The notes under the pieces were generated by a model. It saw only the letters and a program-made list of their open reading frames with translations. It was not told the DNA's origin and did not search any database. Shown here piece after piece: positions 32,189-40,080 of a stretch of 64,000 nucleotides of DNA. The position numbers and the translations under genes are program-made. Each line of letters opens with the position of its first letter. The stretch's first letter is position 1. Source of the DNA: CAYRXM01 sp964449465 (GTDB lineage Bacteria > Chloroflexota > Anaerolineae > JAFGEY01); NCBI GenBank assembly GCA_964449465.1, contig CAYVBK010000011.1, forward strand, positions 62,001 to 126,000, read 5' to 3'.

Positions 32189-34081
32189 TCACAATGATTC
32201 TTTGATCCGTCGCGCCACGTCAAGGGTCATACCTTCTATGGCGGCCAATTCTTCCAAACTGGCCTGGCGAATGTGCTCCAGCGAACCCAGGGTACGCAGC
32301 AAGGCCTTGCGCCGCTTGGGGCCCACGCCGACAATTTCATCGAGTTTCGAGGCCAGGCTCTCTTTGCTGCGCGAGCGCCGATGCGTGGTGATGCCATAAC
32401 GATGCGCCTCGTCGCGGACGCGTTGAATCAGGTAAAGCCCCTGTGAATCGCGCGGCAGGCGCAACGAGGTTTCGCGACCAGGGATAAACATTTCTTCTTC
32501 GCGCTTGGCCAGGCCAAAGATGGGCAAATGATCTAGCCCCAACTCGCGCAGCACCTCCAGAGCGGCCGATAGTTGCCCCTTGCCGCCGTCAATCAAGATC
32601 AGATCGGGGGTCACGGCAAAAGAAGCATCTTTCTTACGGCCGGTTTCCTGGGCGGTCTCTGGTGCATCACCTTCGACGAGGTGGCGAAAGCGGCGGCGCA
32701 GCATCTCTTGCATCGAGGCATAATCGTCGGCGTGGCCGATGACGGTCTTGATCTTGAAGCGACGGTAATGGTCTTTGTGCGGCACACCATGCACGAAAAC
32801 CACCATACTGCCATAGGTAGATGCGCCGTGCAGGGTGGAAATGTCGTATCCCTCGATGCGCGCCGGCGGGGCAGGCAGATCGAGGGCCTCTTGCAGTTCG
32901 CGCAAGGCCTGCGATTGACGATTCTGGTCGGTTTCCCATTGAGCGCGCAGGGCAGTCAACGTTTCGGTAGCATTTTGCGCCACCAGATTGACCAGTTCCT
33001 GGTCGGCGCTGTTTTGGGGAATGTGCAAGGCCACCGTATCGCGGCGTTTGGAGCGCAGCCAGTGATCGAGAATCTGGGCCTGTTCTACCTCGAACGGCAG
33101 CAAAATTTCGGGCGGCACATAGGCAGCCTGATCGTAAAATTGCTGCACAAAGGCTTCGATGACGGCGCTGTCGGCCTCATCGCCGGTACCTTCCAGGACA
33201 AAATACTCGCGGCCGATGATCCGCCCGCCGCGGATGAAAAAAACCTGCACGCAGGCCTGGCCGTTATCACGGGCAAAGGCGATCACGTCCTGATCTTTGC
33301 GGGCGATGGAGACCACTTTTTGCTGCTCGGTCACTTGCTCGACGGCGTGAATCTGGTCGCGCAAATCGGCGGCGGTTTCAAATTCCAGGCGCAGAGCGGC
33401 GGCCTGCATGCGCGCCCGCAGATCGGCCAGCACCGTTTCGGCGCGCCCCTCTAAAAAGTGACACACTCGCTCGATGACAGCCCGATATTCGTCGCCGTTG
33501 GTGACGCCGATGCACGGCCCCAGGCAACGGCCAATGTGATAGTACAGACAGGCGCGCTCATCGTGACCGGTGATCTCGCGGTTACAGGTGCGATAGGGAA
33601 AGAGCTTGCGCAGCAGGTCCATCGTCTGATAGACCGCGCTGGCCGAAGTGTAGGGGCCGTAATAGCGCGCCCCGTCCTGATCCATGCGCCGCGTGGCATA
33701 AATGCGCGGAAAATTCTCGTCCCAGGTGATTTTGATATAGGGATAACGCTTGTCGTCTTTGAGTCGAATGTTGTAGCGCGGGCGGTGTTTTTTGATCAGC
33801 TCACATTCGAGAATCAGCGCTTCCAACTCGCTGTCGGTGACGATAAAATCCAGGCTGTGAATGTGCGAAACCAACTCGTGCGTTTTGCGATCACGCTGAG
33901 CATGGGCGGTAAAATACGAGCGCACCCGCTGCCGCAAGGCCACCGATTTGCCCACATAGATCACCCGATCGTCTTGGTCACGATAGATATAGACGCCAGG
34001 CTTGAGCGGCAGACTGTCGAGCCGCGCCTGGAGTTCTTCCGAGATAGGGATGGTGTTATCGGAGCTGTCGAAGCCGATCAT
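32189..34081 (-). CDS. uvrC: UvrABC system protein C
   Basis: A 630-residue excision nuclease that cuts on both sides of UvrB-bound DNA lesions. The N-terminal GIY-YIG domain is PGVYIYRDQDDRVIYVGKS; the UVR domain is LRLEFETAADLRDQIHAVEQ. The RNase H-like C-terminal nuclease carries DISTLHGASTYGSMVVFVHG and LILIDGGKGQLSAALEVLRE; the closing helix-hairpin-helix pair is VGVGPKRRKALLRTLG and LAAIEGMTLDVARRI. All domains are complete. Its start is three bases after the stop of a small open frame. Confidence 0.97.
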   Translation of the reverse strand: MIGFDSSDNTIPISEELQARLDSLPLKPGVYIYRDQDDRVIYVGKSVALRQRVRSYFTAHAQRDRKTHELVSHIHSLDFIVTDSELEALILECELIKKHRPRYNIRLKDDKRYPYIKITWDENFPRIYATRRMDQDGARYYGPYTSASAVYQTMDLLRKLFPYRTCNREITGHDERACLYYHIGRCLGPCIGVTNGDEYRAVIERVCHFLEGRAETVLADLRARMQAAALRLEFETAADLRDQIHAVEQVTEQQKVVSIARKDQDVIAFARDNGQACVQVFFIRGGRIIGREYFVLEGTGDEADSAVIEAFVQQFYDQAAYVPPEILLPFEVEQAQILDHWLRSKRRDTVALHIPQNSADQELVNLVAQNATETLTALRAQWETDQNRQSQALRELQEALDLPAPPARIEGYDISTLHGASTYGSMVVFVHGVPHKDHYRRFKIKTVIGHADDYASMQEMLRRRFRHLVEGDAPETAQETGRKKDASFAVTPDLILIDGGKGQLSAALEVLRELGLDHLPIFGLAKREEEMFIPGRETSLRLPRDSQGLYLIQRVRDEAHRYGITTHRRSRSKESLASKLDEIVGVGPKRRKALLRTLGSLEHIRQASLEELAAIEGMTLDVARRIKESL

Positions 34082-34084
34082 GGT

Positions 34085-34267
34085 TCAATCCCAAAACATC
34101 CGATCCATCAATTGCAACATTCCTGCCCTGGCCCGGTCCAACGAAGGCAGGGTTGATTTTATCTTGATCTTGATGCCCAACTTGTCAAATATCGGTTTGA
34201 AAATGTCTCGCATCAAATTGCTGCGCAATATGACAAGCTCTGGTAAAATCTCGATGCGGATAAACAT
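34085..34267 (-). CDS. Possible small protein ahead of uvrC
   Basis: A 60-residue frame starting MFIRIEILPELVILRSN and ending in LQLMDRMFWD, with no recognised family, signal or membrane segment. It is basic in the middle (KLGIKIKIKST). Support is weak: no clear ribosome site, and the 133-bp repeat starts only 15 bases upstream of the ATG. In favour, it ends three bases before uvrC and has a plausible amino-acid mix. Longer in-frame starts lie inside the repeat. Confidence 0.35.
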   Translation of the reverse strand: MFIRIEILPELVILRSNLMRDIFKPIFDKLGIKIKIKSTLPSLDRARAGMLQLMDRMFWD

Positions 34268-34281
34268 TTCAACAATGCGCC

Positions 34282-34414
34282 AGGAGCGTGCTGAAAAACC
34301 CGCGTCACCACCGAGACGCAAAGGACACAAAGCATTTCTAAAGACGCCAAGTATTGCAAACCTTGGTGTTCTCGGTGTCCTTTGTGGTAAAAATAGACTT
34401 GTTCAGCGGCCTCC
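34282..34414. repeat. 133-bp palindromic interspersed repeat, copy 2
   Basis: Same length and ends as the copy at 19116-19248: AGGAGCGTGCTGAAAAA at the left, TTCAGCGGCCTCC at the right. The core CACCACCGAGACGCAAAGG pairs with CCTTGGTGTTCTCGGTG. Here the terminal inverted repeat extends two to four more bases on both sides (GCGCCAGGAG / CTCCTGGCAC). Differences between copies are often matched in both arms, suggesting that pairing is kept. Confidence 0.85.
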
Positions 34415-34465
34415 TGGCACAATTCCACTCTTGCTCTCAACCGCCAGCAGATTGTAGGGGAAATA

Positions 34466-34609
34466 TAACTACCTACCCACTGTCATTCCGAGTGCCGCCA
34501 GGCGCAAAGAATCTCTCTTTGCGGTGTATAACGAGATTCTTCGTTGCTGCGCTCAGGGCAGGCTTTCAGAATGACACCTCAAAAGGCTAATTTCGGCTCA
34601 AGGTAGTTA
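34466..34609. repeat. Compound palindromic intergenic element
   Basis: An outer inverted repeat TAACTACCT (34466-34474) / AGGTAGTTA (34601-34609) encloses an inner one TGTCATTC (34481-34488) / GAATGACA (34569-34576). Inside that are AAGAATCTC and GAGATTCTT. It forms an extended imperfect hairpin of about 144 bases. Inner sequences of the TGTCATTC-AGAATCTC type are common interspersed elements in bacterial intergenic regions. Together with copy 2 of the 133-bp repeat it fills most of the gap between the small frame and proS. Confidence 0.65.
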
Positions 34610-34624
34610 GTTACCTGTTGAGAC

Positions 34625-34657
34625 AAAAAGGACGAATGGCGGCTTGCACATTCGTCC
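34625..34657 (-). terminator. Intrinsic terminator of proS
   Basis: On the minus strand GGACGAATG and CATTCGTCC (34657-34649 and 34638-34630) form a nine-bp stem with a ten-base loop, followed by TTTTT (34629-34625). It lies about 45 bases after the proS stop. Confidence 0.85.
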
Positions 34658-34701
34658 TGATGGGTGGTTAATTTTTCTAGGACAGCATAAGCCGGCAGGT
34701 A

Positions 34702-36132
34702 TCAATAGGCCCTTGCAAAGATGGCTTTTTCGGTGGCCGGTTTGCCGCACAGAGCGCACATGCCCGGTTCGCCGTCTTGCTCCAGAGGAATGCACCGGGT
34801 GGTGGCTTTGGTTTCCTCTTTGAGCCGTTCCTCGTCGGCCGGGTCTCCGCACCAATATGCCTCCACAAAGTGGTCTTGCACGGCATCCACAATGTCTTGA
34901 TAGGTACGCGCCTGCACTGTGTTGGCCTGTCGGAAGGCCAGGGCGCGATCATACATAGTCTGCTGGATGGTCTCGAGCATCTGGCGGACGGTCTGCTCCA
35001 GGCCGGCCATCGGCACAAACAACTTGCCGTCTTTGCCTGGCACATCGCGGCGAGACAACACCACCTGGCTCTTTTCCACATCTTTGGGGCCGATCTCGAT
35101 GCGCAGCGGCACACCACGCAGTTCCCACTCGTTAAACTTCCAGCCGGGGCTGAATTCGGAGCGGGCGTCTAGCTCCAGGCGCACGCCGGTCAGCATATTT
35201 TTGACCTGGTGAGCGGCCTCCAGCACAGCGCTTTTCTGATCCTCAGATCGCCAGATCGGCACAATGACCACCTGGGTCGGGGCCAGGCGCGGCGGCAAGA
35301 CCAGGCCCTGGTCGTCGCCGTGCACCATGATCACCGCCCCTTCCATTCGCGTGGACACGCCCCAACTGGTGGTCCAGCAGTGTTGGAGGGTGTTGTTGGG
35401 ATCGAGGTAGGTGATGTCAAAAGCCTTGGCGAAATTTTGCCCCAAAAAGTGCGAGGTGCCGGCCTGCAAAGCCCAGCGATTGCCCATCATAGCTTCGATG
35501 GAATAGCTAGCTATGGCACCGGCAAATTTTTCGCTTTCGCTCTTGCGCCCCTTGATCACTGGGATGGCCGCATCGCGGACGGCAAAGTCGGCATAGACAT
35601 CGAGCATGCGCAGGGTTTCTTCGATGGCTTCCTGGCGGGTGGCATGGGCGGTATGGCCCTCTTGCCACAGAAACTCGGTGGTGCGCAAAAACAGCCGTGT
35701 GCGCATTTCCCAGCGCACCACGTTGGCCCACTGGTTGATCAGCACCGGCAGGTCGCGGTAAGAGCGAATCCATTTCGAGTACATGTAGCCGATCACGGTC
35801 TCAGAGGTAGGGCGCACTACCAGTGGTTCTTCCAACTCTTTGCCGCCGCCGTGCGTGACGATGGCCAATTCGGGGGCAAAGCCTTCGACATGCTCGGCTT
35901 CTTTTTGCAAAAAGCTCATGGGGATGAACAGAGGAAAATAGGCGTTTTTGTGGCCGGTTTCTTTGAAACGGCGATCCAGGCCGTCGCGGATGTTTTCCCA
36001 TAGGGCATAGCCATAGGGCATGATCACCATACAGCCCTTGACCGGGGCATAGTCGGCCACTTCAGCACGTTGAATGACCTCGGTGTACCATTTGCTGTAA
36101 TCCTGGCTTTGCGACGTGAGTTTGTCGGCCAT
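34702..36132 (-). CDS. proS: Prolyl-tRNA synthetase (eukaryote/archaea type, ProS type 3)
   Basis: A 476-residue class II synthetase charging tRNA-Pro. It lacks the INS editing domain of E. coli-type ProRS. Marks of type 3 are YSKWYTEVIQRAEVADY, GCMVIMPYGYALWENI and motif 2 FLRTTEFLWQEGHTAHAT, with the C-terminal domain ending MCALCGKPATEKAIFARAY. The start ATG 36132 is set by a strong promoter at 36171-36199: the longest reading frame (36180) would begin inside the promoter. ATG 36150 remains possible. It is a single-gene unit ended by the terminator at 34625-34657. Confidence 0.96.
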   Translation of the reverse strand: MADKLTSQSQDYSKWYTEVIQRAEVADYAPVKGCMVIMPYGYALWENIRDGLDRRFKETGHKNAYFPLFIPMSFLQKEAEHVEGFAPELAIVTHGGGKELEEPLVVRPTSETVIGYMYSKWIRSYRDLPVLINQWANVVRWEMRTRLFLRTTEFLWQEGHTAHATRQEAIEETLRMLDVYADFAVRDAAIPVIKGRKSESEKFAGAIASYSIEAMMGNRWALQAGTSHFLGQNFAKAFDITYLDPNNTLQHCWTTSWGVSTRMEGAVIMVHGDDQGLVLPPRLAPTQVVIVPIWRSEDQKSAVLEAAHQVKNMLTGVRLELDARSEFSPGWKFNEWELRGVPLRIEIGPKDVEKSQVVLSRRDVPGKDGKLFVPMAGLEQTVRQMLETIQQTMYDRALAFRQANTVQARTYQDIVDAVQDHFVEAYWCGDPADEERLKEETKATTRCIPLEQDGEPGMCALCGKPATEKAIFARAY

Positions 36133-36170
36133 ATCTTTTTTTCTCCCCATCCCTTGTGAATTGAGCAGCG

Positions 36171-36199
36171 ATTTTACCACAGCCCCATTGGAAAAGCAA
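36171..36199 (-). promoter_or_regulatory. proS promoter
   Basis: On the minus strand TTGCTT (36199-36194), 17-base spacer, TAAAAT (36176-36171). Transcription would start near 36164, about 30 bases before the chosen ATG. Confidence 0.6.
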
Positions 36200-36238
36200 G
36201 CAGCAAGTTCATAATTTTATGAAGCAAGACACAAATTT

Positions 36239-37291
36239 CTATTCGGCCAACAGGTACTCGACGACCAGGTAGGCTGAGTAAAGCAGCGAGTCTTGATGGG
36301 TGCGTTCAAAGGCGTGAGATGCATCTATGCCCGGCCCGATCAGCCCGACCACCAGGTCGGCACCGGCACCCAGCGCCGCGCTGCCATCCGAGCCATAATG
36401 GGGATAAATGTCTATTTTGTAGGGAATGTCGCTCCTTTGGCACAGTGCTGTCAGGCGGCGGCGCATGCCCAGATCATACGGCCCGGTGCTGTCTTGGGCG
36501 CAAATGCTGACGGTGTACTCGTCGCTGTTTTGGCCGTCGCCCAGAGCGCCCATATCCACCACCAGCAGTTCCTTGACCTCTTGCGGTATGCCCGATGCGG
36601 CGCCGTGTCCCACCTCTTCATAGGTGCTGATATAGAACCAGGTGGTTTGGGCAGGTTGCAGGCCGGCATCGCGCAGCGACCTGGCCGCGGCCAGCATGAC
36701 GGCTACGCCGGCCTTGTCGTCGAGGTGACGCGACTTGACAAAACCGGTGGAGGTGAGAACGGCGCGCGGGTCAAAAGAGACAAAATCACCGATCTCGATG
36801 CCCAAAGCCTGGGTTTCGGCTCTGGAGATGACACGGGCGTCCAGCCGCACTTCAATGTCGTCGTCGGTGTGTTTCGACTCGGTCAGGCCTTCACGGCCAT
36901 AGGTATGAACGGCGGTTTTGTGCGCCAGCACGGTGCCGCTGTAGACTCGTCCGTCGGCGGTTTCGACGGCGCAGTATTCGCCCTCAACCGTCTGCCAGGC
37001 ATAGCCGCCCACCCGGGCCAGCTTGAGGCGGCCATCGGGGCGGATATCTTTGACCATGGCTCCCAGCGTATCCACGTGGCCCGACAGGGCGCGCGGACGG
37101 GTATCGGCCCGACCGGGCATAAAGGCGCGCAGGGCGCCCTTGTTGGTGCGCTCGGTGCGCAGTCCCAATTCTTGAAAGGCTGCCTCGACCCAGGCGACGG
37201 CAGCAGCGGTATTGCCGGTGGGGCTGGGGATGCGCACCAGGTCGAGCAGGCAGTCGAGCAAATAGTCTGTGTCAATGGTGTATAGAGACAT
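36239..37291 (-). CDS. M42 family metallopeptidase
   Basis: A 350-residue zinc aminopeptidase of clan MH. Metal and catalytic residues are in GHVDTLG (His72, Asp74), KSRHLDDKAG (bridging Asp192 region), STYEEVGHGA (Glu225/226) and VVDMG (Asp246), with the last His in DASHAFERTH. M42 enzymes form dodecameric tetrahedral cages that trim peptides; some are glutamyl-specific or linked to compatible solutes. The substrate here is unknown. GGAGGG precedes the ATG. It follows the WecG-like gene after a 188-base gap that holds a small hairpin (37377-37397) but no gene. Confidence 0.93.
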   Translation of the reverse strand: MSLYTIDTDYLLDCLLDLVRIPSPTGNTAAAVAWVEAAFQELGLRTERTNKGALRAFMPGRADTRPRALSGHVDTLGAMVKDIRPDGRLKLARVGGYAWQTVEGEYCAVETADGRVYSGTVLAHKTAVHTYGREGLTESKHTDDDIEVRLDARVISRAETQALGIEIGDFVSFDPRAVLTSTGFVKSRHLDDKAGVAVMLAAARSLRDAGLQPAQTTWFYISTYEEVGHGAASGIPQEVKELLVVDMGALGDGQNSDEYTVSICAQDSTGPYDLGMRRRLTALCQRSDIPYKIDIYPHYGSDGSAALGAGADLVVGLIGPGIDASHAFERTHQDSLLYSAYLVVEYLLAE

Positions 37292-37479
37292 TGTCCCTCC
37301 AAAATCATCCTTGTTGATATTTGGCTTTGCTGAAAAAAGGTCATTTGTCCGTCAAATCGCCCGATAGGATATTGTTTTTGTGCCTGTTAAGCACAAAGAG
37401 CAAATCTCCAAGATATTTGACGTTCTGTTTATCTCGGCTTGCTCATTGTTCTCGTTCTTTTTTCAATAGACTCATTTGA

Positions 37480-38232
37480 TTACAAAAACCGCTGCCAAAA
37501 CACCAGCCAGGCTGCCTGTGGCAAGACGAGCATACGTCGCCACCGCCAGGGCTCTTGCAGCAGCCGATAGAGCCATTCCAGACCGAGCCGCTGCCAGGCA
37601 CGCGGAGCGCGTTTCTGCGTTCCGGCGACAAAATCGAACGCCGCGCCCACGCCCATAGCCACCGCTGCGCCGCTGCGGACCAGGTGACGCGACAACCATT
37701 TTTCTTGGGCAATCTGGGGATAGGCCACCAGCAGCACATCGGTGTGCGCCTGCCGGATGCGCTCGACCACCTCCTGGTTTGCGGGATCGTCTATTTGGCC
37801 GGCGTGATCCAGGCCGGGGTGTATGCCACATACGATCAGGCCGGGGCAGCGAGTAGTCAATATCTCGGCCACCCGCGCGGCCACACCCGGCCGCGCGCCG
37901 AACAGAAACAGGCGAAATCCGCGTTGAGCGCACCGTTCGGCGATGCGATAGATGCCATCCGAGCCGGTAACGCGCTCGCGCAGCGGATGCCCCAGCCAGC
38001 GCGCCGCCCACAGCACGCCGACACTGTCTGGCACGTGCAGGTTGGCCTGGTGAAGGCAGGTGGCAAATTCGGGGTCACGGCGAGCGGCCATCAGGTATTC
38101 GACATTGACTGTGGCAATGCGGTAGGGCTCGGCTGTCGGCCGGGTCACCGCCCGCTCCATCTCGTCCAGCATCTCTTGCCAACCCACGTTGTCTATGCGG
38201 ACGCCCAAAATTGTCACCGGGTCACCAGCCAT
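37480..38232 (-). CDS. WecG/TagA/CpsF family glycosyltransferase
   Basis: A 250-residue GT26 enzyme. ILGVRIDNVGWQEMLDEM, the ATVNVEYLMAARRDPEF block, VPDSVGVLWAARWLG and RVTGSDGIYRIAE match the family, and the C-terminal KRAPRAWQRLGLEWLYRLL is typical. It transfers ManNAc or a related sugar from a UDP donor to a lipid-linked acceptor at the inner membrane face. The start lies one base after the stop of the HAS-barrel gene (AGGG upstream). It is the end of the leftward operon recX, rny, nurA, HAS, wecG, with a glycan enzyme in an otherwise nucleic-acid operon. Confidence 0.94.
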   Translation of the reverse strand: MAGDPVTILGVRIDNVGWQEMLDEMERAVTRPTAEPYRIATVNVEYLMAARRDPEFATCLHQANLHVPDSVGVLWAARWLGHPLRERVTGSDGIYRIAERCAQRGFRLFLFGARPGVAARVAEILTTRCPGLIVCGIHPGLDHAGQIDDPANQEVVERIRQAHTDVLLVAYPQIAQEKWLSRHLVRSGAAVAMGVGAAFDFVAGTQKRAPRAWQRLGLEWLYRLLQEPWRWRRMLVLPQAAWLVFWQRFL

Positions 38233-38233
38233 T

Positions 38234-38842
38234 TTACCCTGCCGACTGATCGGTTGGACTGATGCCGTATAACACCGTCATTAACCGATCATAATCGCCT
38301 TTGAACAACGCAGCAACCTGGCGGGCAGCAAAAGCCAGCCAGGCCTGATCGCCGCTGCGAGCGCGGTAGACCTGGCGAACGTGGGCGGCAATCAACTGCT
38401 CTGCCGGAATTTCATCGGTCTGTAAAATCAGGCGCAAATAGGCCAGGTCGTCGGTAAAGGCCGTCACCTGAGAGATCGGGCAGTTATGCACCGAATAGTG
38501 CAGCGGGGGAGGAGCTGCCGGCAAATAGCGATAGAGATGCACCCCCTCGGCGTATCCCACCAGGCGGGCGGTAAACTCGGTGCGCAAGGTATGTTGGAGC
38601 TGTGGGTGATGCTGGTAGATGTCCTGATCAAAAACCTCGGCTGTGCTGCGCCGCACGGCTCGCCGACCGGGATCGGGACTGGCAGTGGCACCATAGCACA
38701 CGATGCCGTAAATGCGCAGCGATTCACTCTGCACATAGACCAGGCGGCCCAGAGCCGGCGGACGGTTCAGGGTGAAACTTTCGGCGACAAAGGACACGGT
38801 GCCGGTTTCAATGATCTCGCCAATCCGTTCGGCATCGTCCAT
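38234..38842 (-). CDS. HAS-barrel domain protein
   Basis: A 202-residue protein. The N-terminal ERIGEIIETGTVSFVAE, followed by LGRLVYVQSESLRIYGIV, fits the HAS barrel found at the front of HerA-type ATPases. No Walker A motif follows, so no ATPase is present. The C-terminal half (YLRLILQTDEIPAEQLIAAH) is helical and unrecognised. It follows nurA by 20 bases. HerA and NurA act together in DNA end resection in archaea; here the barrel is detached from any ATPase. ATG 38842 is chosen over an upstream TTG. Confidence 0.8.
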   Translation of the reverse strand: MDDAERIGEIIETGTVSFVAESFTLNRPPALGRLVYVQSESLRIYGIVCYGATASPDPGRRAVRRSTAEVFDQDIYQHHPQLQHTLRTEFTARLVGYAEGVHLYRYLPAAPPPLHYSVHNCPISQVTAFTDDLAYLRLILQTDEIPAEQLIAAHVRQVYRARSGDQAWLAFAARQVAALFKGDYDRLMTVLYGISPTDQSAG

Positions 38843-38862
38843 ATTCAAACAACCTTTCCGGG

Positions 38863-40041
38863 CTATACGGCGCGGCCGCGTTTGCTGCGGTCTTTGGCCG
38901 AGCGCACATACATGATGCCCCTGGCGGCCAGGGCGCGCTCAACCAGCAGTTCAACGGCGGCGCGCTCGTGTGTGGAGATGACGGCCTGCTCGTGCGCCTC
39001 GATCAGCGCGGTGGGGTAGGGCGGATACTGCCCGCAGCGCCGGCATTGATCTATCAGGGCAGCATGCACCAGGTTGAGCATTTCGGGGTTTTGGGCCACC
39101 CACTGCGGGGCTTCAATGCGGGCAATCTCGCCACCCACATTGAGGTAAAAGAACTGGATGTGGTGTACCTTGTATTCTTCGAGGATGACCGATTGGCTTT
39201 CAAATAGATCAGAACGCTGACCGGGGGCGAGCAGGCCGGCAAAAAGGTGCCGGTCACGCAGCGCGCCCAGGGTGCGGCACAGTTTTTGGTCGTCGCTCTG
39301 CTGCGGACAGCGGGCACATCCGCCAGACGGCGCATCGCAGAGCATCAGGCGCAGGCTGTTCAGCACATCCTGGCCGCCGGTATAGCTGATATAGCTGCAC
39401 AGCGGCACGCCCTGCTCGCGCAAGCTGTCGAGGGCGGCAATAAAGCGACCCAGATATTCATCTTTGAAAGCGACATCTTCGTTTTGCAGGCTCCACAGAA
39501 TCAGCGAACCATCGCGGATGGCCACCACCGGCGGCGAAAGACGTAAAGCAGCTTCTTGCAGCCCCATCATCTCTTGGACGCCCATCAAGATGCCCAATTG
39601 CGCCCCTTCCAGTGGGATACGTTTGCCTTCGGGATCGAAATACAGCTCTTCGTCACGAAAGCAAAATCGCCCGTCAGTGTAGAGATGGGCATCGGAGTGA
39701 TGGCCGTAAGTGATGGCAGCATAGCCGATGTTCAAGACATAATAGCGTACCGAACTGTGGCGATCCGGTGGAATGGCCGAACCGTCCGAGGCGACCACGC
39801 TCCAATCGGCGGGCAGGGGCAGCGCGGCAAATGTGTCGGCCAGCGAGTTGACCGGCCGCGCCACCAGCCAGGGAATCTTGACCCCGCCGGCCCGTCGGCT
39901 GATCTTGTCGCGCACTGCGTCCGGATCGGTGGCACGGAGGCAGGCCAGCGCATCGGCGCGTTGCTGAGCCGAATCAATAGCCGGCCAGGCGGCGGCCATC
40001 TGCTCCAGGCGCGGGTACAGGTGATCAAGGTCTAGCGGCAC
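38863..40041 (-). CDS. nurA: NurA domain nuclease
   Basis: A 392-residue protein of the NurA family (5'-3' nuclease, RNase H-like fold, Mn-dependent). The first catalytic Asp region is VVASDGSAIPPDRH, the second VVAIRDGSLILWSLQ, and a later His/Asp-rich region is VHAALIDQCRRCG. Two extra Cys pairs (CARCPQQSD and CRRCG) suggest a metal site that I do not know from archaeal NurA. The start is GTG 40041 with GGAGGT five bases upstream. It is paired with a HAS-barrel protein but not with a HerA gene. Confidence 0.88.
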   Translation of the reverse strand: MPLDLDHLYPRLEQMAAAWPAIDSAQQRADALACLRATDPDAVRDKISRRAGGVKIPWLVARPVNSLADTFAALPLPADWSVVASDGSAIPPDRHSSVRYYVLNIGYAAITYGHHSDAHLYTDGRFCFRDEELYFDPEGKRIPLEGAQLGILMGVQEMMGLQEAALRLSPPVVAIRDGSLILWSLQNEDVAFKDEYLGRFIAALDSLREQGVPLCSYISYTGGQDVLNSLRLMLCDAPSGGCARCPQQSDDQKLCRTLGALRDRHLFAGLLAPGQRSDLFESQSVILEEYKVHHIQFFYLNVGGEIARIEAPQWVAQNPEMLNLVHAALIDQCRRCGQYPPYPTALIEAHEQAVISTHERAAVELLVERALAARGIMYVRSAKDRSKRGRAV

Positions 40042-40080
40042 GCCTACCTCCAGGCATCATGACGCCGGTCATAACGCCCG

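Noticed and set aside
36293..37285. 330-codon open frame on the plus strand
   Set aside because: Antisense to the M42 peptidase; no recognisable product and wrong composition.
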